A DNA stretch of 64,000 nucleotides. Origin: Sphingomonadales bacterium. GTDB lineage: Bacteria; Pseudomonadota; Alphaproteobacteria; Sphingomonadales; Sphingomonadaceae. Below are positions 1 to 9,249 of this stretch, piece after piece. The notes under the pieces are model-generated. The model was not told the DNA's origin, ran no database searches, and saw nothing but the letters and a program-made list of their open reading frames with translations. Within the stretch, counting starts at the first letter, position 1, and every line of letters starts with the position of its first letter. The position numbers and the translations under genes were made by a program. Where the stretch lies: assembly GCA_025352685.1 (NCBI GenBank), contig JANXSN010000073.1:49248-113247 (forward strand). The letters run 5' to 3'.

Positions 1-551
1 TCGCGACAGCTGTTGCCTTCGGGGTGACGCCATGGACCGACTATCTGTTTCGAACGCTTGGTGTGCAGGCCACGATGATCAACGCCCATGGCAAGTTTTT
101 CGGCAACCTGTCGACATCGATGACGACCGGCTTGTTGGAAGCCGGCGCGCCTTGGTCGGTCGCCGTGGCTTTCCAGGTCGCGTCGACAGCGCTGGGCATA
201 TTGCTCGTTACGCTGGCGGCGCGGCGGCGCCCGGCCAGCCGAGACCTCGCTCTGCTCATCGCAACCTGCACCTTTCTCGTGCTGCCCTATGCGTTCAGTT
301 ATGACCTGACCGTCGTCGCAATCGGAGCCTTGTGGGTGTGCACGCGGGCCCATCTGCCGGGTGTTGACGAGCGTCTCGCGATATTGGGTTTTGTCGCCCC
401 GCAGCTCGGCATTGCAGCCGCGCTGGTCAGCCTACCGCTGATGCCATTCATGTTGGTCGGCTTGGCGATTGCCCAGTTCCGCCAGCTCGACTTTCCTCAG
501 ATCAGCGATCGCGCCGCCCCAGCAAGCGCAGACGCAACGCATTCAGCTTGA
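1..551 (+). CDS. GT87/DUF2029-like integral membrane glycosyltransferase, C-terminal part
   Basis: The reading frame is already open at base 3 (it reads [14 protein letters not shown] before the GTG the ORF track uses), so the true start lies upstream of the window and only about the last 180 residues are present. The visible part has three or four hydrophobic spans with short polar loops and no soluble domain. It resembles the C-terminal membrane part of DUF2029/GT87 polyprenyl-phosphate-dependent mannosyltransferases, but the catalytic N-terminus is missing, so the assignment is tentative. Its last 50 bases overlap the 3' end of argG on the other strand. Confidence 0.5.
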   Translation, partial: ATAVAFGVTPWTDYLFRTLGVQATMINAHGKFFGNLSTSMTTGLLEAGAPWSVAVAFQVASTALGILLVTLAARRRPASRDLALLIATCTFLVLPYAFSYDLTVVAIGALWVCTRAHLPGVDERLAILGFVAPQLGIAAALVSLPLMPFMLVGLAIAQFRQLDFPQISDRAAPASADATHSA

Positions 552-1731
552 TGAACCCTTCGGCATCGCGTTGGTCATATGCCCCGGCGTCGTCCTCGAA
601 CGTCACGACCTTTTCGCTGTAAAGCGTGTTTGGTGATTTGCGACCCGTCACGATCACGCTACCTTTGTAAAGTTTTAGCCGTACCGTGCCGCTTACCTTA
701 ACCTGCGAATGATCGATGGCGGCCTGCAGCATCTCGCGCTCCGGCGAGAACCAGAAGCCGTTATAAAGAAGCTCGGCGTAACGCGGCGCGAGTTCGTCCT
801 TCAGATGGGCAGCACCCCGGTCGAGCGTCAGCTGTTCGATACCCCGATGCGCGAGGTGAAGGATCGTGCCACCCGGCGTTTCGTACATGCCGCGCGATTT
901 CATGCCGACGAACCGATTCTCGACCAGATCGAGCCGCCCGATGCCGTGCCGCCGCCCATATTCGTTGAGCGTGCTCAGAGCCGTCGCGGGCGACATGCCC
1001 TCTCCATTAACTGCAACTGCATCGCCGCGTTCGAAATCGACGGTGATGACTTCGGGTGTATCGGGTGCATCCTCGGGATTGACCGTGCGCGAATAGACAT
1101 AGTCGGGCACTTCGTCCCACGGATCTTCCAGCACCTTGCCCTCCGAAGAGGTGTGCAACATGTTGGCATCGGTCGAGAATGGGCTCTCGCCCCGCTTGTC
1201 CCTGGGCACCGGAATCTGGTGCTGTTCGGCAAACGCGATCAGCGCCGTCCGGCTGGTCAACTCCCATTCTCGCCAAGGCGCGATGATTTTGACGTCGGGT
1301 GACAGCGCGTAATAGCCGAGCTCGAACCGAACCTGGTCGTTCCCCTTGCCGGTAGCGCCATGGCTGACGGCGTCAGCGCCGACCATCTTGGCAATCTCGA
1401 TCTGGCGCTTGGCAATCAGCGGCCGCGCGATTGACGTCCCGAGGAGGTAAAGCCCCTCGTACAGCGCATTAGCGCGCATCATCGGGAAGACGTAATCGCG
1501 GACGAATTCCTCGCGCAGGTCGTCAATAAAGATGTTTTCTTCTTTGACGCCCATCAAGCGCGCTTTGGCGCGCGCGGGCTCGAGCTCCTCGCCTTGTCCC
1601 AGGTCGGCGGTGAAGGTCACAACCTCGCAGTTATACGTCTGCTGCAGCCACTTCAGGATCACGCTGGTATCGAGGCCGCCAGAATAGGCGAGAACGACTT
1701 TGTTGATCCCTTGGCCTTTGATGTCGCGCAA
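502..1731 (-). CDS. argG: Argininosuccinate synthase
   Basis: Catalyses ATP-dependent condensation of citrulline and aspartate to argininosuccinate, the penultimate step of arginine synthesis, in the cytoplasm. The N-terminus carries the PP-loop ATP site AYSGGLDTS (about residues 14-22), followed by family blocks such as [22 protein letters not shown] and [11 protein letters not shown]. The ORF track runs on to 1971, but that 80-residue extension is low-complexity and overlaps the cfa stop. I chose a TTG at 1731 because GGGAG lies 7 nt upstream and the resulting 409 residues match the family's usual length of about 400-410. The 3' end overlaps the convergent upstream gene by 50 nt. Confidence 0.93.
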   Translation of the reverse strand: MRDIKGQGINKVVLAYSGGLDTSVILKWLQQTYNCEVVTFTADLGQGEELEPARAKARLMGVKEENIFIDDLREEFVRDYVFPMMRANALYEGLYLLGTSIARPLIAKRQIEIAKMVGADAVSHGATGKGNDQVRFELGYYALSPDVKIIAPWREWELTSRTALIAFAEQHQIPVPRDKRGESPFSTDANMLHTSSEGKVLEDPWDEVPDYVYSRTVNPEDAPDTPEVITVDFERGDAVAVNGEGMSPATALSTLNEYGRRHGIGRLDLVENRFVGMKSRGMYETPGGTILHLAHRGIEQLTLDRGAAHLKDELAPRYAELLYNGFWFSPEREMLQAAIDHSQVKVSGTVRLKLYKGSVIVTGRKSPNTLYSEKVVTFEDDAGAYDQRDAEGFIKLNALRLRLLGRRDR

Positions 1732-1967
1732 TTGGCAACTCCCGTGATTCGTCGTGGCCTCATACGGGCGCCGACTCGGCGAGGGAAGGATGGCCGCAAA
1801 CAAGACACCCAAAGCTGAAGCCCGTGTTAGCGCTTTTGCCGATAGTCTTGCCGAGCCTGCTTGCCGGGTACACGCCAAGTCGCTGATCGCATCACGGGTT
1901 CCGATAACAGGCAGTGCGCCCAAGAAACGAGGACCGCGCAGCCGACGTTCGCGCCCTACCGGGAAGC

Positions 1968-3197
1968 TCAAGCCTCGCGAAGTTTAAACTCTGCTGCGGC
2001 CATATAATCGCGGGTAAGGGGAAGCACGCGCCGGTCCTTGGCGTATTGCAGCTGATAGACGCAGAGCACGCCGTGCTCGAACGCGCTTGTGCAGCCGGCC
2101 AGATAGAACTGCCACATGCGAAAAAATCGGGCGTCGTAGATCGCCTCGATCTCCGGGCGCTTTTCCATCACGCGTGCGTACCAGTGGCGAAGTGTGTACG
2201 CGTAATGCAACCGCCATGTTTCGCAATCGGTCTGGATTAAATTCTGCCGCTCACTTGCATCGGTGATCTCGCTCAGCGCGGGCGCATAGCCGCCCGGGAA
2301 GATGTATTTCGACGCCCATGCATCGGTCGTCCCCGGCCAGCCCATCCGCCCGATGGTGTGGAGCAGCATCACTCCGTCATCGGTCATCAGCTCTCGACAT
2401 TTCCGGAAGAAGGTATGGTAGTGCGGTGGGCCGACATGTTCGAACATGCCGACAGAGACGATCCGGTCAAACTGCCCAGTGACTTCGCGGTAATCGATCA
2501 GCTCAAATGTCACCCGGTCGGCAACGCTACGCTTCGCCGCGTCCGCCCGGGCATATTTGATCTGTTCTTCGGATAGTGTGATCCCAACGACATCGACGTC
2601 GTAATGTTTGTTGAGATAAAACGCCATGCCGCCCCAGCCGCAGCCAATGTCGAGCACCCGCATGCCAGGTCGGAGATCGAGCTTGGCGGCAATATGGGCC
2701 ATTTTGTTGCGTTGAGCCTGATCAAGCGAATTGGCTGGGTCGGTGAAATAGCCGCAGCTGTATTGGCGGTTCTCGTCGAGAAAGAGGTCGTAAAGCCTAT
2801 CGTCGAGGTCGTAATGGTGCGCGACGTTGCGCTTCGACTTGGCGTTCCAGTTCCAGCGGTCGAGCTTGCCTGCAATTTTGCCCCATACGCGGCTCGTCCA
2901 GCGCGCATCTTCGATGCCGCCGCCGCGTTCCCACGAACTGTTGAGGCGCAACAGGCTTAACAGACCCATGATATCGTCGTTTCCGACGATCAGACGGTGG
3001 TCCATATACGCCTCGCCCCCACCGAGTTCGGGCTTCATCACGACCTCACGTGCCACTTTGGCATCAGCGAGGCGGATGGCGATGTCGGGATAACCTTCGG
3101 TCGGGGTACCGACCCTGCTGACCTGACCCTTATGGTCGGTGACCGTCAGCGTACCGTTGCGGATGATCTTGGCAAGAAACGTGTCGAGAAGGGACAT
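1968..3197 (-). CDS. cfa: Cyclopropane-fatty-acyl-phospholipid synthase
   Basis: SAM-dependent enzyme that adds a methylene bridge to unsaturated acyl chains of membrane phospholipids, usually in stationary phase or acid stress. The 409-residue protein has the N-terminal lipid-binding region and a C-terminal methyltransferase fold with motif [11 protein letters not shown] (about residues 181-190). The typical block [15 protein letters not shown]...YSCGYF lies just before it. The ORF track begins at a TTG (3203); the in-frame ATG at 3197 is preferred (MSLLDTF). It lies 27 nt downstream of the molybdopterin oxidoreductase stop, so it may be the third gene of a cytochrome b / oxidoreductase / cfa transcript. 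Confidence 0.92.
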   Translation of the reverse strand: MSLLDTFLAKIIRNGTLTVTDHKGQVSRVGTPTEGYPDIAIRLADAKVAREVVMKPELGGGEAYMDHRLIVGNDDIMGLLSLLRLNSSWERGGGIEDARWTSRVWGKIAGKLDRWNWNAKSKRNVAHHYDLDDRLYDLFLDENRQYSCGYFTDPANSLDQAQRNKMAHIAAKLDLRPGMRVLDIGCGWGGMAFYLNKHYDVDVVGITLSEEQIKYARADAAKRSVADRVTFELIDYREVTGQFDRIVSVGMFEHVGPPHYHTFFRKCRELMTDDGVMLLHTIGRMGWPGTTDAWASKYIFPGGYAPALSEITDASERQNLIQTDCETWRLHYAYTLRHWYARVMEKRPEIEAIYDARFFRMWQFYLAGCTSAFEHGVLCVYQLQYAKDRRVLPLTRDYMAAAEFKLREA

Positions 3198-3224
3198 AAG
3201 CAAACTCGGTAAAGGCGTACGCTG

Positions 3225-4001
3225 CTACGCGCCAGCATACCATTCGTATCCGGCGCCATCTTCCCAGAAGCCGCCTTTGCCGCCGTAGATCGTCTTCAGG
3301 CTGGCCACGGCTTCGATTCGCTGGACATATTTTGCATGTTTATATCCGAGTTGTCGCTCGACGCGCAGGCGCAGCGGCGCTCCGTTCGGCACCGGCAACG
3401 GCTCGTCGTTTAGGTTCCACGCGAGGATCGTTTGCGGATGATAGGCATCGAGCAGGTCGAAGCTTTCATAATATGGTGACCCGTCGTTGGCGTCGGCACA
3501 ATGGAACACGATGTAGCGCGCCTCCGGCTTTAGCCCTGCCCGGTCGAGCAGGAACTTGACCGGCACACCGGTCCACTTCGCGATCGCGCTCCAGCCTTCG
3601 ACACAGTCGTGCCGCGTGATCTGGCTGCGCGCAGGCAGGCTTCGGATCTGGTTGAGCGGCAGGATTTGCGGGTGGATAACGAGGCCGTCGATGATGAGCG
3701 TCCAGTCGCGGAATTCGGAGGCGACGTGGCGAGCATAGGCATCGCCGGCGGGCATGTGCACACCGTTCGACCGAAAGATCGGCGACCGCTGATCGGGTCT
3801 GAATTCCTTCGCAAGCGCCATGCGATCCTGCAGACTGCGATGAATGGCATAGTTGGCATCCTCGCCAAATTTCAGAATCTCGCGGAAATGTTCGTTGTTG
3901 CCGAGCGCATCGCATCCGGACAGAGCGAGGCTGCCGCCTGCGAGCACGGTGCCGACGAGCGCACGCCGCGTCAGCGAAATGGACGTAATGATGTTGCTCA
4001 T
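3225..4001 (-). CDS. Molybdopterin-dependent oxidoreductase (sulfite-oxidase/MsrP fold), Tat lipoprotein
   Basis: Periplasmic molybdenum enzyme of the sulfite oxidase/YedY (MsrP) superfamily. The N-terminus has a twin-arginine motif (TRRALVG, residues 11-17), a hydrophobic stretch and a lipobox LSGC (27-30), which suggests Tat export followed by lipidation. The cofactor-ligating cysteine is probably Cys133 in HDCVEGWSAIAKW. At 258 residues it is shorter than classical MsrP. Its start overlaps the stop of the cytochrome b gene (ATGA), so the two are translationally coupled and probably form an MsrPQ-like pair, with electrons passing from the membrane cytochrome to the Moco subunit. Substrate is not deducible; methionine sulfoxide or another S/N-oxide is possible. 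Confidence 0.82.
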   Translation of the reverse strand: MSNIITSISLTRRALVGTVLAGGSLALSGCDALGNNEHFREILKFGEDANYAIHRSLQDRMALAKEFRPDQRSPIFRSNGVHMPAGDAYARHVASEFRDWTLIIDGLVIHPQILPLNQIRSLPARSQITRHDCVEGWSAIAKWTGVPVKFLLDRAGLKPEARYIVFHCADANDGSPYYESFDLLDAYHPQTILAWNLNDEPLPVPNGAPLRLRVERQLGYKHAKYVQRIEAVASLKTIYGGKGGFWEDGAGYEWYAGA

Positions 4002-4786
4002 GCGGGGTCCCCTGCAAGCTCGGAAAGAGGCTTGGGGTCTGTCTTGGGCACCCGGTCATGCGGTAAACGGAACTTGCCGGTGATCATTGAGCGAACTTCA
4101 TTGAGAGGTCCCGCCAGCATAACCAGCGCCAGATGGACCACGATGAACAGCGCCATACCGCTAGCACAGATGAAGTGGATCGAGCGTGCCGTCGATCGCC
4201 CGCCGAAGAGATCGATTGCCCAGCCGGTTAACGTCGACAATCCGGGCATCAGGCACATGCCAGTAAGGATAAGCATGGGCATGAGGCCGAACAGGACGAG
4301 GATGTAAGTGATCTTTTGCAGCGTATTGTAGGTGAGTGCCGCCGCGCCGGTCGGGAATTTCAACTGCGCGTGGTGGACGATTTCCGCGACGAGATGGCGT
4401 GGTGACAGCTCGCCGCGCTTGAGCGCCAGATCGCGCTGAATATGGTGATTGAGTAGGCTGACAATGAGATAGGCGAGGAACCCGAAGGCCAGCACCCACG
4501 CAAAAGCTAGATGCCAGTGCCGCGCGAGTGCAAGGTTATAGGTCGAGGGAATCGTCGCCCAGCCGGGGAAATGGCCGCGCTCCAGATAGTGCGTCAGGTC
4601 GAGCCACGGCCTGTCAAAATTGGCGCCATATTGTCCCCAATAGAGCAGGGGATGCGCGTTCGAGATCATCAGGCCCGACATCAGCATGATGAAAACCGCG
4701 ACCGCATTGACCCAGTGCCAAAGGCGGGTGGACAGTCGGTGTCGCTTAACGAGCGCGCCGCCGTACGTTTCGACCGCTTCGGTCAT
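3998..4786 (-). CDS. Cytochrome b561-type membrane subunit
   Basis: Di-haem cytochrome b of the Ni-hydrogenase/formate dehydrogenase/thiosulfate reductase b-subunit family. The 262-residue protein has four hydrophobic spans. Candidate haem ligands are in RLWHWVNA, HLAFAWVLAF and HFICASGMALFIVVHLALVML. It is the first gene of the pair with the molybdopterin subunit (4-nt ATGA overlap), so its likely role is to carry electrons from quinol to that periplasmic enzyme. It is a different family from the MsrQ flavocytochrome of E. coli, so the pair is MsrPQ-like in layout only. Confidence 0.82.
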   Translation of the reverse strand: MTEAVETYGGALVKRHRLSTRLWHWVNAVAVFIMLMSGLMISNAHPLLYWGQYGANFDRPWLDLTHYLERGHFPGWATIPSTYNLALARHWHLAFAWVLAFGFLAYLIVSLLNHHIQRDLALKRGELSPRHLVAEIVHHAQLKFPTGAAALTYNTLQKITYILVLFGLMPMLILTGMCLMPGLSTLTGWAIDLFGGRSTARSIHFICASGMALFIVVHLALVMLAGPLNEVRSMITGKFRLPHDRVPKTDPKPLSELAGDPA

Positions 4787-4850
4787 TACTATTCCTCTCG
4801 ACGAACGCCAAGCATCGCGCGAGACAGTTACGACTGCAAGCGCGAAAAGG

Positions 4851-5609
4851 TTACCCGTACGCGCGGATAAAAAATATGACTGTCGTCGCCGCCGTTACCC
4901 CCAGCGTCCACAGTCGGATCATCCGCGGGGGCAGCTTCTTGCCCACCTTGGCGCCCAGCAAACCGCCGACAATCGCGCCGACCAACATTGGCAGGCAAAC
5001 CCACCATTGCACCATGCCGAACCCGATGAAGACCACTGCGGCTGCGGTATTTGCAATCGCCAGCATCAGCGTGCGCGCGGCCATGAGGCGGTGCGGCGCC
5101 AGGCCGGCCAGCAGGCCATAGGTTGCGGTCGTCATCATTCCGACGCCACCACCGAAATAGCCGCCGTAAAGACCGAGCAGGCTCTGCGCGACCACAAGTG
5201 CCATTGTTCCGATCATGACCCGCTTGCGTAGTGCTTCTGCGGCTTGTCTACCGAAAGCAATGGCGAGGAACGCAACGAACAACAGCCACGGGATGATCAC
5301 ATCGAACGTCCGGGTGGGCGTGATGACAAGCAACAAGCTGCCAACGAGTCCGCCCGCAAAGGTCAGTGCCGACAGTGTACGAATTGACACGCCGCCAAGT
5401 GGCTCCAGTCCGCTACGAAACTCCCACGCGGCGGTCATCGCGCCTGGCTGCAGTGCAACGTTGCTCGTCGCGTTGGCTTGGGGGCTGGGCAGGCCGAGCG
5501 CGATCAGCGCGGGCATCGTCGCAAACGTTCCGCCCCCTGCAAGCGCGTTCATCGCGCCGCCGATGAGGCCGGCGACGGTCGCGAGGGCGAGTGAGTAGGT
5601 ATCGATCAT
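4851..5609 (-). CDS. TauE/SafE family permease
   Basis: Predicted inner-membrane exporter of the sulfite exporter TauE/SafE (DUF81) family, 252 residues with about eight hydrophobic spans and the glycine-rich motifs GGAMNALAGGGTFATMPAL near the N-terminus and GGYFGGGVGMMT in the middle. The ORF track extends to 5807, but the first 66 residues are charged and overlap rlmN, so I start at the ATG at 5609 (MIDTYSLALATV). The family exports sulfite, sulfonates or related small anions; the specific substrate here is unknown. It lies upstream of the cytochrome b/molybdopterin pair on the same strand but 64 nt away. Confidence 0.85.
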   Translation of the reverse strand: MIDTYSLALATVAGLIGGAMNALAGGGTFATMPALIALGLPSPQANATSNVALQPGAMTAAWEFRSGLEPLGGVSIRTLSALTFAGGLVGSLLLVITPTRTFDVIIPWLLFVAFLAIAFGRQAAEALRKRVMIGTMALVVAQSLLGLYGGYFGGGVGMMTTATYGLLAGLAPHRLMAARTLMLAIANTAAAVVFIGFGMVQWWVCLPMLVGAIVGGLLGAKVGKKLPPRMIRLWTLGVTAATTVIFFIRAYG

Positions 5610-5719
5610 GCGGCGCTCTTCGAGGATTGCTGGCCGCGTGTCGATGGCGCGGAAGACGAGCGCGTGCAAAGCAGTCTTTCCCTTCAACCGGGATCGAATT
5701 GAAATCCCAGACGCAAACG

Positions 5720-6916
5720 CTAACCCAGTGCCACCTGTTTTTCCTCTGCCAGCCGATCCAGCTCGGCGCGCGTTTTCCTGTCGCTCGCAGTTTTCAGCTG
5801 GCCGCACGCCGCATCGATATCGCGACCACGTGGCGTCCGGACCGGCGCTGAAATGCCCGCTTCGAACACGATGTTGCTGAAGGACTTGATCCGATCTGGC
5901 GGCGAGGTGTCGTATGCCGCGCCAGGCCAGGGATTGAACGGGATCAGATTGACCTTGGCGGGTAGCTTGTACTTGCGCAGCAGGCGGACGAGCTCGTGCG
6001 CGTCGGCGTCGCTGTCGTTCTTGTCGCGCAGCATGACGTACTCAAATGTAATCCGCCGCGCGTTGTTTGCGCCGGGATAGTCTGCACATGCCTGCAACAA
6101 TTCCTCGATGCCATATTTTCTGTTGAGCGGAACGATTTCATCGCGCACTTCCTTGGTCACCGCATGAAGCGAGACTGCTAGGTTCACGCCGATCTCCTCG
6201 CCCGCGCGCGCCATCATCGGCACGACACCCGAGGTCGACAGCGTAATGCGGCGCTTGCCGAGCGCCAGCCCGTCCCCATCCATCACGATCTTTAACGCGT
6301 CCCGCACCGCCTCAAAATTATACAGGGGCTCACCCATGCCCATCATTACGATGTTTGTCAGCAGCCGCCCGTCCTGCGTCGATGGCCACTCGCCCAACGC
6401 ATCGCGGGCCAACATGACCTGGCCGACGATTTCGCCGGCGGTCAGGTTGCGGACAAGACGCATCGTTCCCGTGTGGCAAAAGCGGCAGTTGAGTGTACAG
6501 CCAATCTGGCTCGAAACGCATAACGTCCCTCGATCCGCGTCGGGGATGAACACCATCTCGAAATCCTGTGCGTCAGGCGTGCGGAGCAGCCATTTGCGCG
6601 TGCCGTCGGTAGACACTTGCGCCTCGACAATTTCCGGCCGCCCTATGACAAACCGATTGCTCAGCCATGGCTGCTGCGCGCGGGCAATATCGGTCATAAG
6701 CGAAAAATCGGTAGCCCCGCGATTATAGATCCAATGCCAGATCTGCTTGGCGCGCAGCTTCGCACCCTTTGCATCGAGGCCCCCAGTAGTGAGCGCTTCC
6801 CGCATCTCGGCTTTGCTGAGGCCTACGAGGTCAATCTTGCCGTCGGGACGCGGTGCTGTGGGGCGTGCCACGGGGACCGGGTCGATGTTTCCGGGGCTGG
6901 ACATGAGGGGTGTCAT
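5720..6916 (-). CDS. rlmN: 23S rRNA (adenine2503-C2)-methyltransferase, radical SAM
   Basis: Radical-SAM methylase that modifies A2503 of 23S rRNA and A37 of some tRNAs. The 398-residue protein contains the 4Fe-4S motif [11 protein letters not shown], the GEPLYNFE block, and late conserved cysteine in [12 protein letters not shown]. The start is the ATG at 6916: TAGGA lies about 8 nt upstream and the ORF-track start is the adjacent GTG. It lies 15 nt downstream of the IalB-like gene, so phosphatase, IalB-like and rlmN are probably cotranscribed. Confidence 0.95.
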   Translation of the reverse strand: MTPLMSSPGNIDPVPVARPTAPRPDGKIDLVGLSKAEMREALTTGGLDAKGAKLRAKQIWHWIYNRGATDFSLMTDIARAQQPWLSNRFVIGRPEIVEAQVSTDGTRKWLLRTPDAQDFEMVFIPDADRGTLCVSSQIGCTLNCRFCHTGTMRLVRNLTAGEIVGQVMLARDALGEWPSTQDGRLLTNIVMMGMGEPLYNFEAVRDALKIVMDGDGLALGKRRITLSTSGVVPMMARAGEEIGVNLAVSLHAVTKEVRDEIVPLNRKYGIEELLQACADYPGANNARRITFEYVMLRDKNDSDADAHELVRLLRKYKLPAKVNLIPFNPWPGAAYDTSPPDRIKSFSNIVFEAGISAPVRTPRGRDIDAACGQLKTASDRKTRAELDRLAEEKQVALG

Positions 6917-6931
6917 CACAGCGTCCTAGTC

Positions 6932-7420
6932 TCAGCGGCGCCCACAGCCAAGCGCAGCAGCGTCGATCGCGGTTGCCGCGCCCTTAAGTAGGTAGGTTTC
7001 GGCAAAGCCGCCGCCTGTCGCCGCAACGCCGGTGACGCTCATCGCGCGCGCGCTGCGCATGGCTGCAACGATTGCCGCGTCGGCGCGGGGATCAGCCGCC
7101 CAGGCATCTGCGCCGCCCGCGACCAGGCTAAAGCGGCGTCCATCGATACTTAACGTGACCGCCGCGCCCGCACGTGATGCGCGACTCAGCCGGAGGTAGA
7201 ATTGTCCGCGCACTCTCGCCTGCGGCCAAGTCGACACAGTCGCAAACGGCCGCCACTTACGGCCGCCGCCGCCGCCGCCGCGCACCGGCTCGGCAATCGC
7301 GAAGCAGCGGACCGGTTTTTCGTCGCGGAACGCGGACCAGTTGTCGAAGCTCCCCAGCACGGTTCGCGCGCTCGCCGGCGCCGCGCAGAGCAGCAGGGTC
7401 AGCAGGACCACGCCCTTCAT
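6932..7420 (-). CDS. Invasion-associated locus B (IalB)-like secreted protein
   Basis: A 162-residue protein with a clear signal peptide (MKGVVLLTLLLCAAPASA) and a mature part reading SFDNWSAFRDEKPVRCFAIAEP, which resembles the IalB family of alphaproteobacterial periplasmic proteins of poorly known function. Its ATG (7420) overlaps the phosphatase stop in an ATGA; the 34-residue extension in the ORF track is not needed. An oddity is a run of six glycines (GGGGGG, residues about 45-50) encoded by a GCC/GGC trinucleotide repeat inside a normally compact domain. The name reflects family history and does not imply pathogenicity. Confidence 0.7.
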   Translation of the reverse strand: MKGVVLLTLLLCAAPASARTVLGSFDNWSAFRDEKPVRCFAIAEPVRGGGGGGRKWRPFATVSTWPQARVRGQFYLRLSRASRAGAAVTLSIDGRRFSLVAGGADAWAADPRADAAIVAAMRSARAMSVTGVAATGGGFAETYLLKGAATAIDAAALGCGRR

Positions 7421-8055
7421 GCGGGCGCCGCGCCGTCGCCATGGACGACTACCGTCTCGCGCCCGTTCTCGATCATCACCATCGACCCCTGCGACAGGTT
7501 GGCGGCAACGCCGCATCCCCAACGCCGATCAGGGACGACTGACGTCAGCAGGCCGCGCAGCACCCGCGACGAAATGCCGTGCATAAGGACGAGGCGGTCG
7601 CCGCTATCATGGCGCGCCGTATCGACCCAGGCTGATAGTCGTGTGGCAATGCCGTCATACCATTCACCTCCAGGAGGGCGGGTCGAAAACAGATGATGTT
7701 CAGCGTCTACAATCGGCCCCTGTTCGGCGCTGATCTCGGCATAGGTGCGCCCCCCCCATTTGCCTACATCGATCTCGCAGAGCCGGGCATCGTGAAGGGC
7801 TGTGTGCCAGTCGGCCCCGATATGTTCGCATACAACGGCCAGCGTCTGCAGCGCGCGACCCGACGTGGAGGCCCACAGCGCAAGCGGTGGGACATCGGTG
7901 CCTAAATAGCTGGCCAACGCTGCGCCCATCGCGTCTGCCTGGGCAAACCCGGCGCGGGTCAGCGGCGTGTCTATCGCTACGCCCTGCATTCGGCGGGCGG
8001 CGTTGAAGACGGTTTCGCCGTGGCGGGCGATGAACGTGCGACCTGGCATTTCCAT
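7417..8055 (-). CDS. Histidine phosphatase (phosphoglycerate mutase-like) family protein
   Basis: Cytoplasmic histidine-phosphatase superfamily member. The N-terminus has the catalytic RHGE motif (FIARHGETVFNAARRMQG), the middle has CEIDVGKWGG and the C-terminal part the second catalytic histidine in VLMHGISSRVLRG. Substrate cannot be read from sequence. The start is uncertain: ATG at 8055 (MEMPGRTF) places RHGE about 10 residues in as usual, but the best Shine-Dalgarno (AAGGAG) lies further upstream. It heads a likely operon with the IalB-like gene and rlmN. Confidence 0.83.
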   Translation of the reverse strand: MEMPGRTFIARHGETVFNAARRMQGVAIDTPLTRAGFAQADAMGAALASYLGTDVPPLALWASTSGRALQTLAVVCEHIGADWHTALHDARLCEIDVGKWGGRTYAEISAEQGPIVDAEHHLFSTRPPGGEWYDGIATRLSAWVDTARHDSGDRLVLMHGISSRVLRGLLTSVVPDRRWGCGVAANLSQGSMVMIENGRETVVVHGDGAAPA

Positions 8056-8394
8056 AGCGTCGCCATCGGTCAGGCTCGCTCCTTGCGCAACGGTGAATTT
8101 TGGCCGCGGCGGAACCACCCGGCGAGACCGGCGTTTTTGCTCCTGTCCACCCCCCCCCGGACGAGTAGTTGCTTTGCGTACCCTTCCCGATGGCGCCCCC
8201 GCCGTCGGGAAGCAGTCTTATCGATTATCACGGGTGTCAGCGCGTAGTGTCGATCGTCGTTGCGCTGCAGAGCACTTCTTGGAACCACGCGCTCGTTGGC
8301 ACAGCCAACGCCATAAGGGGGAGCAAGAGCAGAAAAAATCAAGAAATACCCCCCCGTCACGTCACCGCGCGACCGGCGACCCTAGGCGTCCAGC

Positions 8395-9213
8395 CTAGAA
8401 AGTATCGTACACCAACCGAGAGCCGAACGGCACGACTGCATTTTCGATGTCGTGCCCGATATTCGCACGGCCCATCCAGCGTATGCCCGACACGGTGCAC
8501 CAATGCCGGGCTACGGCTTCCTCATCCATCCCAAAGTCGGGCGTGTTCGACGGGATCGGTGCACAGCGACCCAGCATGACCCCGGCGCAGCGCCGCACAT
8601 TTGCGCTGGACGTGACGTGAAAGAGCGTACGGTCGATGCAATACATCGCCTCATCGACCTCTTCGAGCATCAACACGCGTCCAGCCAGATCGGGTTCGAG
8701 CGGCGTGCCGAGCAGGTTCGACAGGACGGTCAGGTTGATTGCCACTTGATCCTGCGCTGCCGGTTTGGGGCACATGAGCCAATCGAGGGACCGCGCGACA
8801 GCTGCCTCGCCTCCGTCGCGCATGACGTCGCTGGGCATAGGCCCGTGGACGGGGTGTCCCACCCCCTTGGCCAGCAAGCCTGCCAACACGAACCCCCCAT
8901 CGCTATAGCCGAGGAATGTCTTTGATCGCGCCGCATCGTCCATCCGTGCAATCGCGCGCTCGGCGATCCGGTTCGCGCCGTATCCACCCCGTCCGAACCA
9001 TACCGCGTCGAAACGCGGGTCGTTGCTGACCTCGACCAGCGCCTCCTCGCGCGCGGCGTCAGGCCCGGCGAAATGTCCCTCCGACAAGAAGCACTGCGGA
9101 TGAAAGACGATGTCTGGTGCGAAATCGCCGTATCGTTCACGCGCAAGCGCCGCGATCCGCGCTGGTATTTGCGGTGAAACGGCGTTCGACGGTGCGACAA
9201 CGGCGATGCGCAT
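8395..9213 (-). CDS. LD-carboxypeptidase (LdcA/MccF, peptidase S66) family
   Basis: Serine peptidase of family S66, which removes the terminal D-alanine from muramoyl tetrapeptides in peptidoglycan recycling, or hydrolyses microcin C-like adducts in the MccF branch. The nucleophile is probably the serine in FLGYSDGGFVLAG, and a conserved LEEVDEAMYCIDR block follows. The start is the ATG at 9213 (MRIAVVAPSN) because GGGGAG lies 4 nt upstream; the ORF-track extension of 32 residues would run into the opposite gene. It is divergent from a Mur ligase, with only 36 nt between start codons, which supports a recycling role. Confidence 0.86.
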   Translation of the reverse strand: MRIAVVAPSNAVSPQIPARIAALARERYGDFAPDIVFHPQCFLSEGHFAGPDAAREEALVEVSNDPRFDAVWFGRGGYGANRIAERAIARMDDAARSKTFLGYSDGGFVLAGLLAKGVGHPVHGPMPSDVMRDGGEAAVARSLDWLMCPKPAAQDQVAINLTVLSNLLGTPLEPDLAGRVLMLEEVDEAMYCIDRTLFHVTSSANVRRCAGVMLGRCAPIPSNTPDFGMDEEAVARHWCTVSGIRWMGRANIGHDIENAVVPFGSRLVYDTF

Positions 9214-9249
9214 CTTGCTCCCCTGAGATTTAGTCACGATAGCGCGGGC

